Positions 1 to 6,351 are shown, counted from the stretch's first letter. The stretch is 8,221 nt of DNA from Firmicutes bacterium UBA4975 (GCA_002397155.1 DGZR01000016.1:1-8221); one strand, 5' to 3'. Notes: generated by a model from the sequence alone, not told the origin. Made by a program: numbers and translations.

Positions 1-252
1 CTGAATCTGGAAACTGCCGTCCACAAGATGACCGGGGCCCCGGCGGCCAAACTGGGGCTTAATAACCGTGGCCTCATCCAGGAGGGCGGCCAGGCCGACC
101 TGGTCCTCTTTGATCCCGAGACAATCGGGGACGCTGCCACCTACGCCCAGCCCCACCAACTCTGCCGGGGCATTGAAGGGGTGTGGGTGAACGGTGCCCT
201 CGCCTGGGATCGGGGTCATTGCCTCGATGCGGCCAGCGGCCAGCTCATCTAG
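1..252 (+). CDS. N-acyl-D-amino-acid deacylase (D-aminoacylase), C-terminal fragment
   Basis: This is the last 83 codons of a gene that enters from the left edge and ends at TAG (250-252). The reading frame is open from base 1. The visible protein resembles the C-terminal end of amidohydrolase-superfamily D-aminoacylases: a helix with HKMTGAPAAKLGL, then RGLIQEGGQADLVLFDPETI, where the G-x-x-A-D-L-V-x-F-D pattern marks the return to the small beta-sandwich domain, then PHQLCRGIEGVWVNG, the usual ending in which the chain crosses back before a final VNG turn. Family members remove the acyl group from N-acyl-D-amino acids in the cytosol using a metal-bound water. The metal ligands lie in the missing N-terminal part, so activity and substrate class (neutral, D-Glu or D-Asp) cannot be judged. 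The ATG at position 28 is internal, not a start. The gene converges on the minus-strand peptide-import operon. Another dihydroorotase- or urease-like amidohydrolase is possible, but the DPHQ-like tail favours D-aminoacylase. Confidence 0.85.
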   Translation: MNLETAVHKMTGAPAAKLGLNNRGLIQEGGQADLVLFDPETIGDAATYAQPHQLCRGIEGVWVNGALAWDRGHCLDAASGQLI

Positions 253-266
253 AAAATAGCATTGAA

Positions 267-299
267 AAGGCCGGAAGCTTCCGGCCTTAGTTCTTTTTT
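267..299 (+). terminator. Rho-independent terminator after the deacylase gene, possibly bidirectional
   Basis: Bases 267-288 are a perfect 22-base palindrome with arms AAGGCCGGAAG and CTTCCGGCCTT. It starts 14 bases after the deacylase stop codon and is followed by TTCTTTTTT at 291-299, the expected U-tract for plus-strand transcripts. On the minus strand the same stem is followed by CCTTTTC, a shorter T-run, so it could also stop transcripts from the convergent serine hydrolase gene, which ends at 443. Confidence 0.85.
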
Positions 300-342
300 C
301 CCTGGTACTCCCCATAAAAAGCCAGCAACCGTAACCGAAACC

Positions 343-370
343 CGGGGAATGCCAGCCACCCTATTCCCCG
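343..370. repeat. Inverted repeat (8-bp stem, 12-base loop) in the convergent intergenic region
   Basis: CGGGGAAT (343-350) is matched exactly by ATTCCCCG (363-370) across a 12-base loop. No T-run follows on the plus strand or on the minus strand, so it is not a typical terminator. It lies between the ends of two convergent genes, and its role is unknown. It may be an RNA 3'-end stabiliser or simply a chance repeat. Confidence 0.4.
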
Positions 371-416
371 CACTTCGGTATGGCGGCAGGCATAGGCGGT
401 CCCGATTATTAATTTG

Positions 417-443
417 GAAGCGTGAGAACCGTCCCCATGCTTC
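417..443. repeat. Small hairpin with GAACCGTCCCC loop, REP-like candidate
   Basis: GAAGCGTG (417-424) pairs with CATGCTTC (436-443) with one G-U wobble, enclosing an 11-base loop, AGAACCGTCCC. Its last base is the first plus-strand base of the serine hydrolase stop codon (443-445). The GGGGACGGTTCT word seen on the minus strand resembles short dispersed repeats that I recall as common in Firmicutes and linked to Y1/RAYT-type transposases. Only one copy is visible here, so its repeat status is inferred. Confidence 0.4.
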
Positions 444-1282
444 TAAAAGCGGCCTTCTTTGGTCAGGTAGTGGTCAAAGATGAGGCGGCTGACCCGGGCC
501 CCCCAGTAATAGGACTCATGTTCATTGTAGCACAGGGGGTCGTGGAACTCCTTGGTGAAGATGACCAGGACATAGTCCCCGTAAGGGGTGTGGATTATCC
601 CGCCGTCATTGCGACAGGCGTTCATGCTGCCGCTCTTGGAAGCGATGGTGAAGAGCTCTTCATCGCCGGTGTTCTCCGAATCCAGGTAGTACTGGGGCAG
701 GTCCTTTACCAGCATGCGGTTGTAATGCTGCTTGAGAAAGATCTCCCGCATTTCCCGGGAAACATCCTCGGACCACATCTCCCCCCGGGCCACCATCTCA
801 AAGAAATGGCCGTAGTCTTCCGGGGTCGTGGTGCCCAAGCGGTCGTACTTGGTAAAGTCAATTTTGTTGTGGAGAGTGGTGTTGGCAAAGCCCAGGTCCC
901 GGCAGGTCCGGTTGATGTTGTCCAGGCCCAGGAGCTCGATGAGGACGTTAGTGGCGATATTGTCGCTGATGACGATCATCAGGGTGGCAAAATGCTTGGC
1001 CGTCAGTTTCACGCCGGGGTCCAGGGCCCGAAGGATGCCGCTCCCCACCACGTGATTCTCTATAGTGTACTCCAGGTATTGGTTGGGGTCCAACAGGCCC
1101 TCGGAGACTTGGCGGTAAAATTCCGCCAGGATAAAGGCCTTGATGCAACTGGCGGTTTCAAATTCTTCCTGAGTATCAATTTGGATACGGCCGCCCTTTA
1201 GGTCATGGGCATACACCGCCATGCGGCCGCTGAACCCGACGGCCTGGGCCTTGACCCTGGCTTCTAAAGAAAATCTGTCCAC
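443..1282 (-). CDS. Class A beta-lactamase-like serine hydrolase, predicted cytoplasmic
   Basis: The protein is 279 residues and has the active-site motifs of penicillin-recognising serine hydrolases in the right order: S-x-x-K as SCIK (45-48), SDN (106-108), and KSGS (216-219) in place of KTG. TTTPEDYG (151-158) matches the end of the class A omega loop. The usual ExxLN of that loop, which supplies the deacylating Glu of true class A beta-lactamases, is not visible; the segment before TTTP is IDFTKYDRLG and looks short. I see no hydrophobic signal peptide or lipobox, so the protein is probably cytosolic, unusual for this fold. The start is GTG at 1282, chosen because AAGAGGT (1295-1289) lies 6 bases upstream. 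The gene is the last on the minus strand, separated from the C39 peptidase gene by a nested hairpin. A role as an amidase or peptidase on imported peptides is more likely than antibiotic resistance, but this is inference. Confidence 0.8.
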   Translation of the reverse strand: MDRFSLEARVKAQAVGFSGRMAVYAHDLKGGRIQIDTQEEFETASCIKAFILAEFYRQVSEGLLDPNQYLEYTIENHVVGSGILRALDPGVKLTAKHFATLMIVISDNIATNVLIELLGLDNINRTCRDLGFANTTLHNKIDFTKYDRLGTTTPEDYGHFFEMVARGEMWSEDVSREMREIFLKQHYNRMLVKDLPQYYLDSENTGDEELFTIASKSGSMNACRNDGGIIHTPYGDYVLVIFTKEFHDPLCYNEHESYYWGARVSRLIFDHYLTKEGRF

Positions 1283-1288
1283 TGGTAC

Positions 1289-1295
1289 ACCTCTT
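1289..1295 (-). promoter_or_regulatory. Ribosome binding site fixing the GTG start of the serine hydrolase
   Basis: On the minus strand AAGAGGT lies 6 bases before GTG (1282-1280). The next in-frame Met codon is 20 residues further in (MAVYAH), so this site supports the longer protein and a non-ATG start. Confidence 0.65.
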
Positions 1296-1318
1296 CTTAG
1301 CTTTTATGATTAAATTAC

Positions 1319-1370
1319 AAAGGCCGGCCCCGTTTTTTTAGCGATTGCTAAAGCAAGGCCGGCCTTTTTT
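1319..1370 (-). terminator. Nested hairpin between C39 peptidase and serine hydrolase genes, likely terminator or attenuator
   Basis: The outer arms AAAGGCCGGCC (1319-1329) and GGCCGGCCTTT (1357-1367) match over 11 bases. Inside them, TTTAGC (1337-1342) and GCTAAA (1347-1352) form a second 6-bp stem with a GATT loop. The structure starts 2 bases after the C39 peptidase stop. The better T-run (TTTTTT, 1365-1370) is on the plus strand, where no gene needs terminating. In the gene direction the stem is followed only by TTTGTAATTT, so termination of the operon is probably partial. The serine hydrolase may be transcribed by read-through or from a weak local promoter; I see no good -35/-10 pair in 1283-1318. 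Confidence 0.65.
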
Positions 1371-1372
1371 GC

Positions 1373-2362
1373 TTAAGGTTTTTGCAGGACGTAAATCAGC
1401 TTGCGGGGCCAGGCCTTGAGAAACTGGTCCAGCCTGTACCGCCGGGGAACGTCCTCGTCCCGGTTGGCGGCGGGGTCGTTGACCAGGACATAGTCCTGGC
1501 CGTCTATGCTGGTGAGGCCGGTGATTACCAGAAGATGGCCGTTGGAGTAGGCGGAAAGGGCCCCGGTCAGCTCCTCCTTGGCGGCGATCCGCACCGAGGC
1601 GATGATGGGCAGGCCCTGCTCCAAGTACTCCTTGACGTCCTCCATGGAGTCGCAGCGCTGGACCCAGGCGGTAAAGCCCCGCTCGGAGGCGTAGGCCACG
1701 TTGTAAGACCAGTTGCCGTAGATGCCAGCTCCGTTGTCCTTGACCCCGGCGGCTACTTTTTCGGTCTCTTCCGAACAGCCGTGGTAGGCCATGACGGTAG
1801 CCAGGGAAGTGGGGCTGCAGATGATGTTGCCGATTTCCGGCACCGGCAGTTGGGCCCGGGGGGACACCCCCAGGGCAGCTTCGGCCGGGGTGTAGACTTT
1901 GTCCGTGGGTTTGGCGGCGGCCCAGGTCAAGGCGACCAGGCGCACTTGGGGGCTGGGTTGGTCGGGATTTTCACGGCTGAGTTCCAGGCGATACTGAACG
2001 GCGTCGCCCCGTCCCTCCAGGACTTTTAGCAGGTCCACTTCCAGACGGGCCACTTCGTCGGCCTGATCCTTCAGGCTGCCCAGATTGGCGCCCTTGTCCG
2101 ACCATTTGCCGTAGCTAAACCAGCGGGACCAAGCGGGGCCTTTTTTTACTTTTAGGGCAAGCTCCACGTAGGTCCCGGCCCCGGTGGCGCTGTTCCAAGA
2201 GGCGACCAGCTCGGTGAAATCGGGCAAGGGCAGAGTCGGCGATTCCAGGCTGCCCCGGACCTGGCCCGGGGCCAAAAAGAGGGCGCCATCCTGGAAAACC
2301 AGGCCGTTTTTCTCTCCCTTAGCCAAATCATCGGTCAATAGCAGGGTATTGCTGGGAACCAT
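1373..2362 (-). CDS. C39-family papain-like cysteine peptidase with N-terminal beta-rich domain, no signal peptide
   Basis: The protein is 329 residues when started at the ATG at 2362. The C-terminal half carries a C39-like catalytic set: Cys182 in ICSPTS, His276 in NGHLLVITG, and Asp296 in VLVNDPAA. Residues 1-150 form a separate region with ELVASWNSATGAGTYVELAL and WSRWFSYGKWSD, a pattern I know from the N-terminal domain of C39-family peptidases of Streptomyces and relatives, usually exported. No hydrophobic leader is visible, even if the frame is extended upstream, so a cytoplasmic enzyme is predicted. It is not fused to an ABC exporter, so it is not a bacteriocin-processing C39 transporter. 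Its start signal overlaps the stop of oppF, which makes it part of the transporter operon. A role cutting imported peptides is inferred. Another possible ATG, 2 codons upstream (2368), abuts the ribosome binding site and is less likely. Confidence 0.8.
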   Translation of the reverse strand: MVPSNTLLLTDDLAKGEKNGLVFQDGALFLAPGQVRGSLESPTLPLPDFTELVASWNSATGAGTYVELALKVKKGPAWSRWFSYGKWSDKGANLGSLKDQADEVARLEVDLLKVLEGRGDAVQYRLELSRENPDQPSPQVRLVALTWAAAKPTDKVYTPAEAALGVSPRAQLPVPEIGNIICSPTSLATVMAYHGCSEETEKVAAGVKDNGAGIYGNWSYNVAYASERGFTAWVQRCDSMEDVKEYLEQGLPIIASVRIAAKEELTGALSAYSNGHLLVITGLTSIDGQDYVLVNDPAANRDEDVPRRYRLDQFLKAWPRKLIYVLQKP

Positions 2363-2368
2363 CTGCAT

Positions 2369-2374
2369 CCTCCT
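2369..2374 (-). promoter_or_regulatory. Ribosome binding site of the C39 peptidase, overlapping the oppF stop codon
   Basis: AGGAGG (2374-2369) lies 6 bases before the ATG at 2362 and directly touches the alternative ATG at 2368. This decides for the shorter start (MVPSN). Two bases of the site are shared with the oppF TAG codon (2375-2373), which suggests translational coupling. Confidence 0.8.
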
Positions 2375-3326
2375 AAATCGCGTCCTTGGCGTGGTGATTG
2401 TAGTTTTGCCGGTACCCTTCCATCTCTTCTTCATTGGCCAGGACAAAGTGCCTGGGCGCGATTTCCATCCATTTGGGCGGGTTCTCCGCGTACTTGTGCA
2501 TGCTGGGGTCGTAGGCGTGGATTTGCCGTTTGCGCTCCACCCGGGGGTTGGGCACCGGGATGGCAGAGAGCAGGCCCTTGGTATAGGGATGGACGGGGTT
2601 TTCGTACAGTTCTTCGGTGTCGGCCAATTCGACGATCTGGCCCAGGTGGATTACCGCCACCCGGTCGGAAATAAAGCGGACGACAGAGAGGTCATGAGCG
2701 ATAAAGAGGTAGGTCAAGCCCAGGTCCTTTTTTAGTTGGTTCATCAGGTTTATAACCTGGGCCCGGATGGAGACGTCCAGGGCAGATATTGGCTCGTCGG
2801 CAATGATCAGCTCGGGATTCATCACCAAGCTCCGGGCCACGCCGATGCGCTGGCGCTGTCCGCCGGAAAACTCATGGGGAAAGCGAGTGGCGAACTCCGG
2901 CAAAAGACCAACGCTGAGCAGGGCCTTTGTTACCTTTTCCTTGCGTTCCTCTTCACAGGTGTAATTCTTGGTGTTGTACAGCCCCTCGGAGACGATATAG
3001 TCCACTTTGGCTCGCTCGTTTAGCGAAGCCATCGGGTCCTGGAAAATCATCTGGATTTTTTGGGTGACTTCCCGGTCCAGCTCCCTGGCTATACGGCCGC
3101 TGATGCACCGCCCCTTAAAGAGGATCTGGCCGTCAGTGGTGGGGTTAATCCGGACGATAGCCCGGCCGATGGTGGTCTTGCCCGAACCCGATTCACCTAC
3201 CAGGCCCAGAGTTTCGCCCTTGAAAATGTCAAAGTTGACTTTGTGCACGGCGACAAACTTTTTCCGGCCGCGGCCAAAGTGAACGCTTAAGTCCTTTACT
3301 TCCAGCAGTTTTTCAGGAGCCGGCAA
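2373..3326 (-). CDS. oppF: Oligopeptide ABC transporter ATP-binding protein OppF
   Basis: This 317-residue cytoplasmic ATPase is one of the two nucleotide-binding subunits that power peptide import. Walker A is GESGSGKT (44-51), the Q-loop is around Gln96 in MIFQDPMASLN, the ABC signature is SGGQRQ (154-159), Walker B with its Glu is IIADEP (174-179), and the switch His is His211. The C-terminal oligopeptide-type extension starts at HPYTK (246). All catalytic motifs look intact. The start is TTG at 3326, 14 bases inside the end of oppD, with GGGGAG (3341-3336) upstream at 9 bases; no better in-frame start gives the standard N-terminus LLEVKDLSVHF. Overlap with oppD and contact with the C39 gene place it in the middle of the operon. 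Exact peptide specificity cannot be told from an ATPase, so Dpp naming is equally possible. Confidence 0.93.
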   Translation of the reverse strand: MPAPEKLLEVKDLSVHFGRGRKKFVAVHKVNFDIFKGETLGLVGESGSGKTTIGRAIVRINPTTDGQILFKGRCISGRIARELDREVTQKIQMIFQDPMASLNERAKVDYIVSEGLYNTKNYTCEEERKEKVTKALLSVGLLPEFATRFPHEFSGGQRQRIGVARSLVMNPELIIADEPISALDVSIRAQVINLMNQLKKDLGLTYLFIAHDLSVVRFISDRVAVIHLGQIVELADTEELYENPVHPYTKGLLSAIPVPNPRVERKRQIHAYDPSMHKYAENPPKWMEIAPRHFVLANEEEMEGYRQNYNHHAKDAI

Positions 3327-4401
3327 CTATATCATCTCCCCATTTCGACCGTAGCTGCTTTATGGCCGAGGGCAGCTCCACTTTGGGCGCCCGGGGGTCC
3401 AGCAGCCAGGTCTTGGCTTTGTGGGTTGGGCTGACGGTAAAGTATGGCGGCCGGTGGACAAAGTCCACCTTCAGAGCCAGGGAATTGCGAGGGGCGAAAG
3501 CGTCTCCGTGAATCTCTTTAAACAAATTGGGAGGGGTGCCCTTGATGGCGTACAGATCCTTTCCCTTTTCTCCCAGTTGGGGCAGGGAAGAAAGCAGATT
3601 CATGGTATAGGGGTGTTGGGGGTTGTAGAATACCTCTTCGGACAGCCCCACTTCGATTATATCGCCGGCATACATTACCGCCACCCGGTCCGCCACGTGG
3701 GCGACCACGCCCAGGTCGTGGGTGATGTAAATTACAGTCAGATCGTACATCTTTTGCAGTTTATCCAAAAGCTGCAGGATCTGGGCCTGTATGGTCACAT
3801 CCAGGGCGGTGGTGGGCTCGTCGCACACCAGAATCTGGGGCTTGCAGGCCATGGCAATGGCGATTACCACTCGTTGGCGCATGCCCCCTGAAAATTCAAA
3901 GGGATACTGCCGATACCGCCTGACGGGATCGGCGATGCCCACATTTTCCAAGATCTCGTATACTGCCTCGCGGGCGGCTTCTCCCCGCAGGTCCTGGTGC
4001 AGTTCTACGGCCTCCTTGATCTGGCTGCCCACGCTCCGCAGGGGGTTGAGAGAAGTCATTGGGTCCTGAAAAATCATGGCTATCTCCTTGCCCCGGATCT
4101 GCATCCACTGGCGCTCAAATCTATATGCAGCCAGGTCTTCTTCCTTGTACAGCACCGAACCGGAATCAATCCAGCCGTTGTTGTCCAGCATCCCCATAAA
4201 AGACTTGGTGAGAACTGACTTGCCCGAACCTGATTCCCCCACTATGCAAAGGCTTTCACCCTTGTACACATCCAAGGAAGCTTGGCGGATTGCCGTAAGC
4301 TCTTCCCCCCGCAGGGAAAACTTTACCACCAGATCTTCGATGGTGAGAATCTTTTCCCTGGTCCCGTATTCCTGGCGCAGTTGTTCGATGGTTTTTGACA
4401 T
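3313..4401 (-). CDS. oppD: Oligopeptide ABC transporter ATP-binding protein OppD
   Basis: This 362-residue subunit pairs with OppF to form the ATP-hydrolysing dimer under the permeases. Walker A is GESGSGKS (55-62), the Q-loop is Gln112 in IFQDPMTSLNP, the signature is SGGMRQ (171-176), Walker B is ILVCDE (190-195), and the switch His is His228 in YITHDLG. The oligo_HPY extension runs from HPYT (263) to the end. In many OppD/DppD proteins this tail has a GC-x-F-x-x-RC-type cysteine set that can hold an iron-sulfur cluster. Here the segment reads DAFAPRNSLALKVDF with no Cys, as in the Gram-positive OppD type. The ATG at 4401 has AGGAGG 7 bases upstream, and that site overlaps the oppC stop, so the two genes are probably coupled. 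Confidence 0.93.
   Translation of the reverse strand: MSKTIEQLRQEYGTREKILTIEDLVVKFSLRGEELTAIRQASLDVYKGESLCIVGESGSGKSVLTKSFMGMLDNNGWIDSGSVLYKEEDLAAYRFERQWMQIRGKEIAMIFQDPMTSLNPLRSVGSQIKEAVELHQDLRGEAAREAVYEILENVGIADPVRRYRQYPFEFSGGMRQRVVIAIAMACKPQILVCDEPTTALDVTIQAQILQLLDKLQKMYDLTVIYITHDLGVVAHVADRVAVMYAGDIIEVGLSEEVFYNPQHPYTMNLLSSLPQLGEKGKDLYAIKGTPPNLFKEIHGDAFAPRNSLALKVDFVHRPPYFTVSPTHKAKTWLLDPRAPKVELPSAIKQLRSKWGDDIVAGS
3336..3341 (-). promoter_or_regulatory. Ribosome binding site supporting the TTG start of oppF
   Basis: GGGGAG (minus strand, 3341-3336) lies 9 bases before TTG (3326-3324), inside the oppD coding region. It is weaker than the AGGAGG sites of the neighbours, and the 14-base gene overlap suggests oppF translation depends partly on ribosomes finishing oppD. 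Confidence 0.55.
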
Positions 4402-4408
4402 GGTAGCG

Positions 4409-4414
4409 CCTCCT
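4409..4414 (-). promoter_or_regulatory. Ribosome binding site of oppD, overlapping the oppC stop codon
   Basis: AGGAGG (4414-4409) is 7 bases before the ATG at 4401 and shares two bases with the oppC TAG (4415-4413). The same stop/start-signal layout occurs at the oppF to C39 peptidase junction. Confidence 0.8.
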
Positions 4415-5378
4415 ATACGTGATTTCTGGGGTCGGACGCGTCGGCAAAGGCGTTCCCCAAAATATAAAAGGATATGGTGATGACTGAGACCATGATGGCG
4501 GGAAAGATGAGCTGGTAGCGCATCGACGGGGCCATCATCAGGCGGCGTCCCTCATTGACCAGGTTGCCCAGGGAAGGCGTATCCACCGGCAGTCCCAGCC
4601 CGATATAGGTGAGAAAGACTTCGCTGCCAATGGCGTAGGGAATGGCCAGGGCCAGCCGCATCATGATCACCGACACCAGGTAGGGCAAGATATTTTTCAC
4701 GATAATCCGGTGGGTGGGCGTTCCCAGGCAGCGGGAAGCCAAGTTGTATTCCCGGTCCCGGATGATGAGGACCAGGTTGCGGATCAGTTTAGCCATGGGC
4801 AGCCAGCCGGTGATGCACATGGCGATGATCAGGGTGGAGAGGCTGGGGCGGAGGATGTAGGTCATGAGGACCAGAACCACCGTCGAAGGGATGTTGTCCC
4901 AGACGTTGTAAATCTCAGTTATAATCCGGTCCAACCAGCGCACATAGCCCCAGATAGCGCCGATGGCGATGCCGATCCCGGCCTCAAAGAGACCGACGAC
5001 AAAGCCGATAAAAAGAGAGGTCCTGGTTCCGCTCCAGAGCCGGGCCCAGAGGTCCTGGCCGATGGAGTTGGTGCCCAAAATAAATTCCTTGCCCGGCGGC
5101 ACATTGCGCAGTTGAAAACCAGTCTCGGGGTCATTGTGAATGAGGGTGGGCAGTTTTTGCTGGGGCAGGTAGGGCTGCACAAAAGTAAAAGCCAGCACTG
5201 TCGCCAGGAGGATGAGGATGACCAGGGCCATCTTATTTTTGAGAAAGACATTCCAAGTAGAACGCCAGTACGAGTAATTGGAATAACCGGAACGCTCGGC
5301 GTCCTTTGCATCATAGCCGGCAAAGGTGAACAGGGTTTCGTCGATTTTTTCCGCAGCGTCTTTCAATACTTTTGCCAC
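4413..5378 (-). CDS. oppC: Oligopeptide ABC transporter permease OppC
   Basis: This 321-residue inner-membrane subunit forms the peptide channel with OppB. After a soluble N-terminal tail comes a first membrane segment at about 51-68, then the family motif LGTNSIGQDLWARLWSGTR (101-119), further hydrophobic segments up to about 310, and the cytoplasmic EAA loop YNLASRCLGTPTHRIIVKN (211-229), which docks on the ATPases. The C-terminus GNAFADASDPRNHV is the standard ending of the family. The start is GTG at 5378, whose first base is the last base of the oppB TAG codon, with AAGGAGG (5395-5389) 10 bases upstream. The YNLASRxLGTPT and ADASDPR patterns resemble lactic acid bacterial OppC, which is why I use opp rather than dpp; the true substrate is not known. 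Confidence 0.93.
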   Translation of the reverse strand: MAKVLKDAAEKIDETLFTFAGYDAKDAERSGYSNYSYWRSTWNVFLKNKMALVILILLATVLAFTFVQPYLPQQKLPTLIHNDPETGFQLRNVPPGKEFILGTNSIGQDLWARLWSGTRTSLFIGFVVGLFEAGIGIAIGAIWGYVRWLDRIITEIYNVWDNIPSTVVLVLMTYILRPSLSTLIIAMCITGWLPMAKLIRNLVLIIRDREYNLASRCLGTPTHRIIVKNILPYLVSVIMMRLALAIPYAIGSEVFLTYIGLGLPVDTPSLGNLVNEGRRLMMAPSMRYQLIFPAIMVSVITISFYILGNAFADASDPRNHV

Positions 5379-6322
5379 TATCTGCTCCCCTCCTTGCTGC
5401 CGAGTTTAATCCGCGGATCGAGCATGGCCATGAGCAAGTCCCCCACAAAGAGGCCAAAAATGCTGAAGGCGGAAAATATCAGGACCAGGGCCTGGACTAA
5501 GGGAGTGTCCTGGCGCTGGATGGCCTGAATCAGGAGGCCGCCCATGCCGGGAATCGAGTACAGCGACTCGATATACAAAGAGCCCACCATCACCAGGAGG
5601 ATGGAGGCGGGGATACCCTGGACCATGGGGATGATGGCGTTGCGCATGACGTGCTTGAACATGACGGCGCTCTTGCGCATGCCCTTGGCTCGGGCCAGGC
5701 GGATATAGTCCTTATTCAGCTCGTCCACCATGTAGCGCCGCATCCACATGGCGTTGCCGGCGATGCCCCCCAAGGCCATGGAGATTATGGGCAGTATCCA
5801 GGATATAGGCCTGTCCGCGTCAAAGAGCATGGGCAGCTTTAAGAGGTTCTTGCCGTAAAGCTGCAAGAAAAGATAGTACACCGCCGAAGGAACGGCGTTG
5901 ATGATGACGATGTAAACTGTCCCCAGTTTATCCAAAAAGCCGCTTTTGAAACGGGCCATAAAGACCCCGAGGGATAAGCCAAAAAACAGGGAAAGGGTCA
6001 TTGAGGCCCAGCCCAGGAAAAGAGAATAGGGTATTTTGGGCCCTAGAATTTCCACGATGGGCACATGGGGTCGGTAGATTATGGACTCGCCCAAGTCGCC
6101 GTGGAGGAGCTGGATGTAAAAGTTCTTTAATTGAATATGGATTGGGTCCAGCAAGCCCATGGCCTTGAGGATGGCGTCCCGTTGGCCCGGATCCATCTTG
6201 TCGTACCGGGGGCCCAAGAAACCTTCGATGGGCATAAAGCGCATGAGCACGAACACTACTGTTACCACTATGAATAGAGTGACCAACGACTGCAAAAAGC
6301 GCTTGGTGCAATACTTTAACAT
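5378..6322 (-). CDS. oppB: Oligopeptide ABC transporter permease OppB
   Basis: This 314-residue permease is the partner of OppC. It starts with a basic-hydrophobic first membrane segment (about 8-27), then a periplasmic-side loop with GLLDPIHIQLKNFY and LHGDLGES typical of the family. Four or five more membrane segments follow. The EAA loop is DYIRLARAKGMRKSAVMFKH (205-224), then NAIIP, and the late motif LYSIPGMGGLLIQAIQRQDTP (254-274) and GDLLMAMLDPRIKL (294-307) are both conserved. The ATG at 6322 has GGAGG 6 bases upstream within a run AGGGAGGG (6335-6328). The gene follows the binding-protein gene after 136 bases that hold a strong hairpin and a TATAAT, so it may be expressed at a different level from the binding protein. 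Confidence 0.93.
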   Translation of the reverse strand: MLKYCTKRFLQSLVTLFIVVTVVFVLMRFMPIEGFLGPRYDKMDPGQRDAILKAMGLLDPIHIQLKNFYIQLLHGDLGESIIYRPHVPIVEILGPKIPYSLFLGWASMTLSLFFGLSLGVFMARFKSGFLDKLGTVYIVIINAVPSAVYYLFLQLYGKNLLKLPMLFDADRPISWILPIISMALGGIAGNAMWMRRYMVDELNKDYIRLARAKGMRKSAVMFKHVMRNAIIPMVQGIPASILLVMVGSLYIESLYSIPGMGGLLIQAIQRQDTPLVQALVLIFSAFSIFGLFVGDLLMAMLDPRIKLGSKEGSR

Positions 6323-6345
6323 ACTGTCCCTCCCTTACCAATTAA

Positions 6346-6351
6346 ATTATA
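6346..6351 (-). promoter_or_regulatory. Possible -10 box of an internal promoter before oppB
   Basis: The minus strand reads TATAAT at 6351-6346 in an AT-rich patch, 23 bases before the oppB ATG, leaving room for a short leader with the ribosome binding site. At the expected 17-18 base distance the -35 region reads GCTTCC or TGCTTC, which is a poor match to TTGACA, so an active promoter is uncertain. Confidence 0.25.

Noticed and set aside
262..483. Small plus-strand open frame between the convergent genes
   Set aside because: It begins inside the terminator region, crosses the hairpins and runs into the end of the serine hydrolase gene. No ribosome binding site or recognisable product was seen.
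422..1201. Long plus-strand open frame (259 codons) opposite the serine hydrolase
   Set aside because: It is antisense to a gene with clear SCIK, SDN and KSG motifs, its translation is a low-complexity Val/Gly/Gln-rich mix, and it resembles no family I know. It is a by-product of GC-rich third codon positions.
1283..1318. Promoter for the serine hydrolase in the AT-rich gap
   Set aside because: TTGTAA is present on the minus strand at 1320-1315, but the sequence 17 bases further reads AGAAGA, not a -10 box.
1382..2029. Plus-strand open frame opposite the C39 peptidase
   Set aside because: The translation is very rich in Gly and Val with no recognisable motif, and the opposite strand carries the intact catalytic motifs.
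2363..2446. Upstream extension of the C39 peptidase to a start at 2446
   Set aside because: The extra 28 residues overlap the end of oppF and are basic and low in information, while AGGAGG at 2374-2369 fits the ATG at 2362.
4710..5528. Plus-strand open frame (272 codons) opposite oppC and oppB
   Set aside because: It runs across two well-supported permease genes on the other strand, and its Asp/Gly/Gln-rich product has no recognisable domain.
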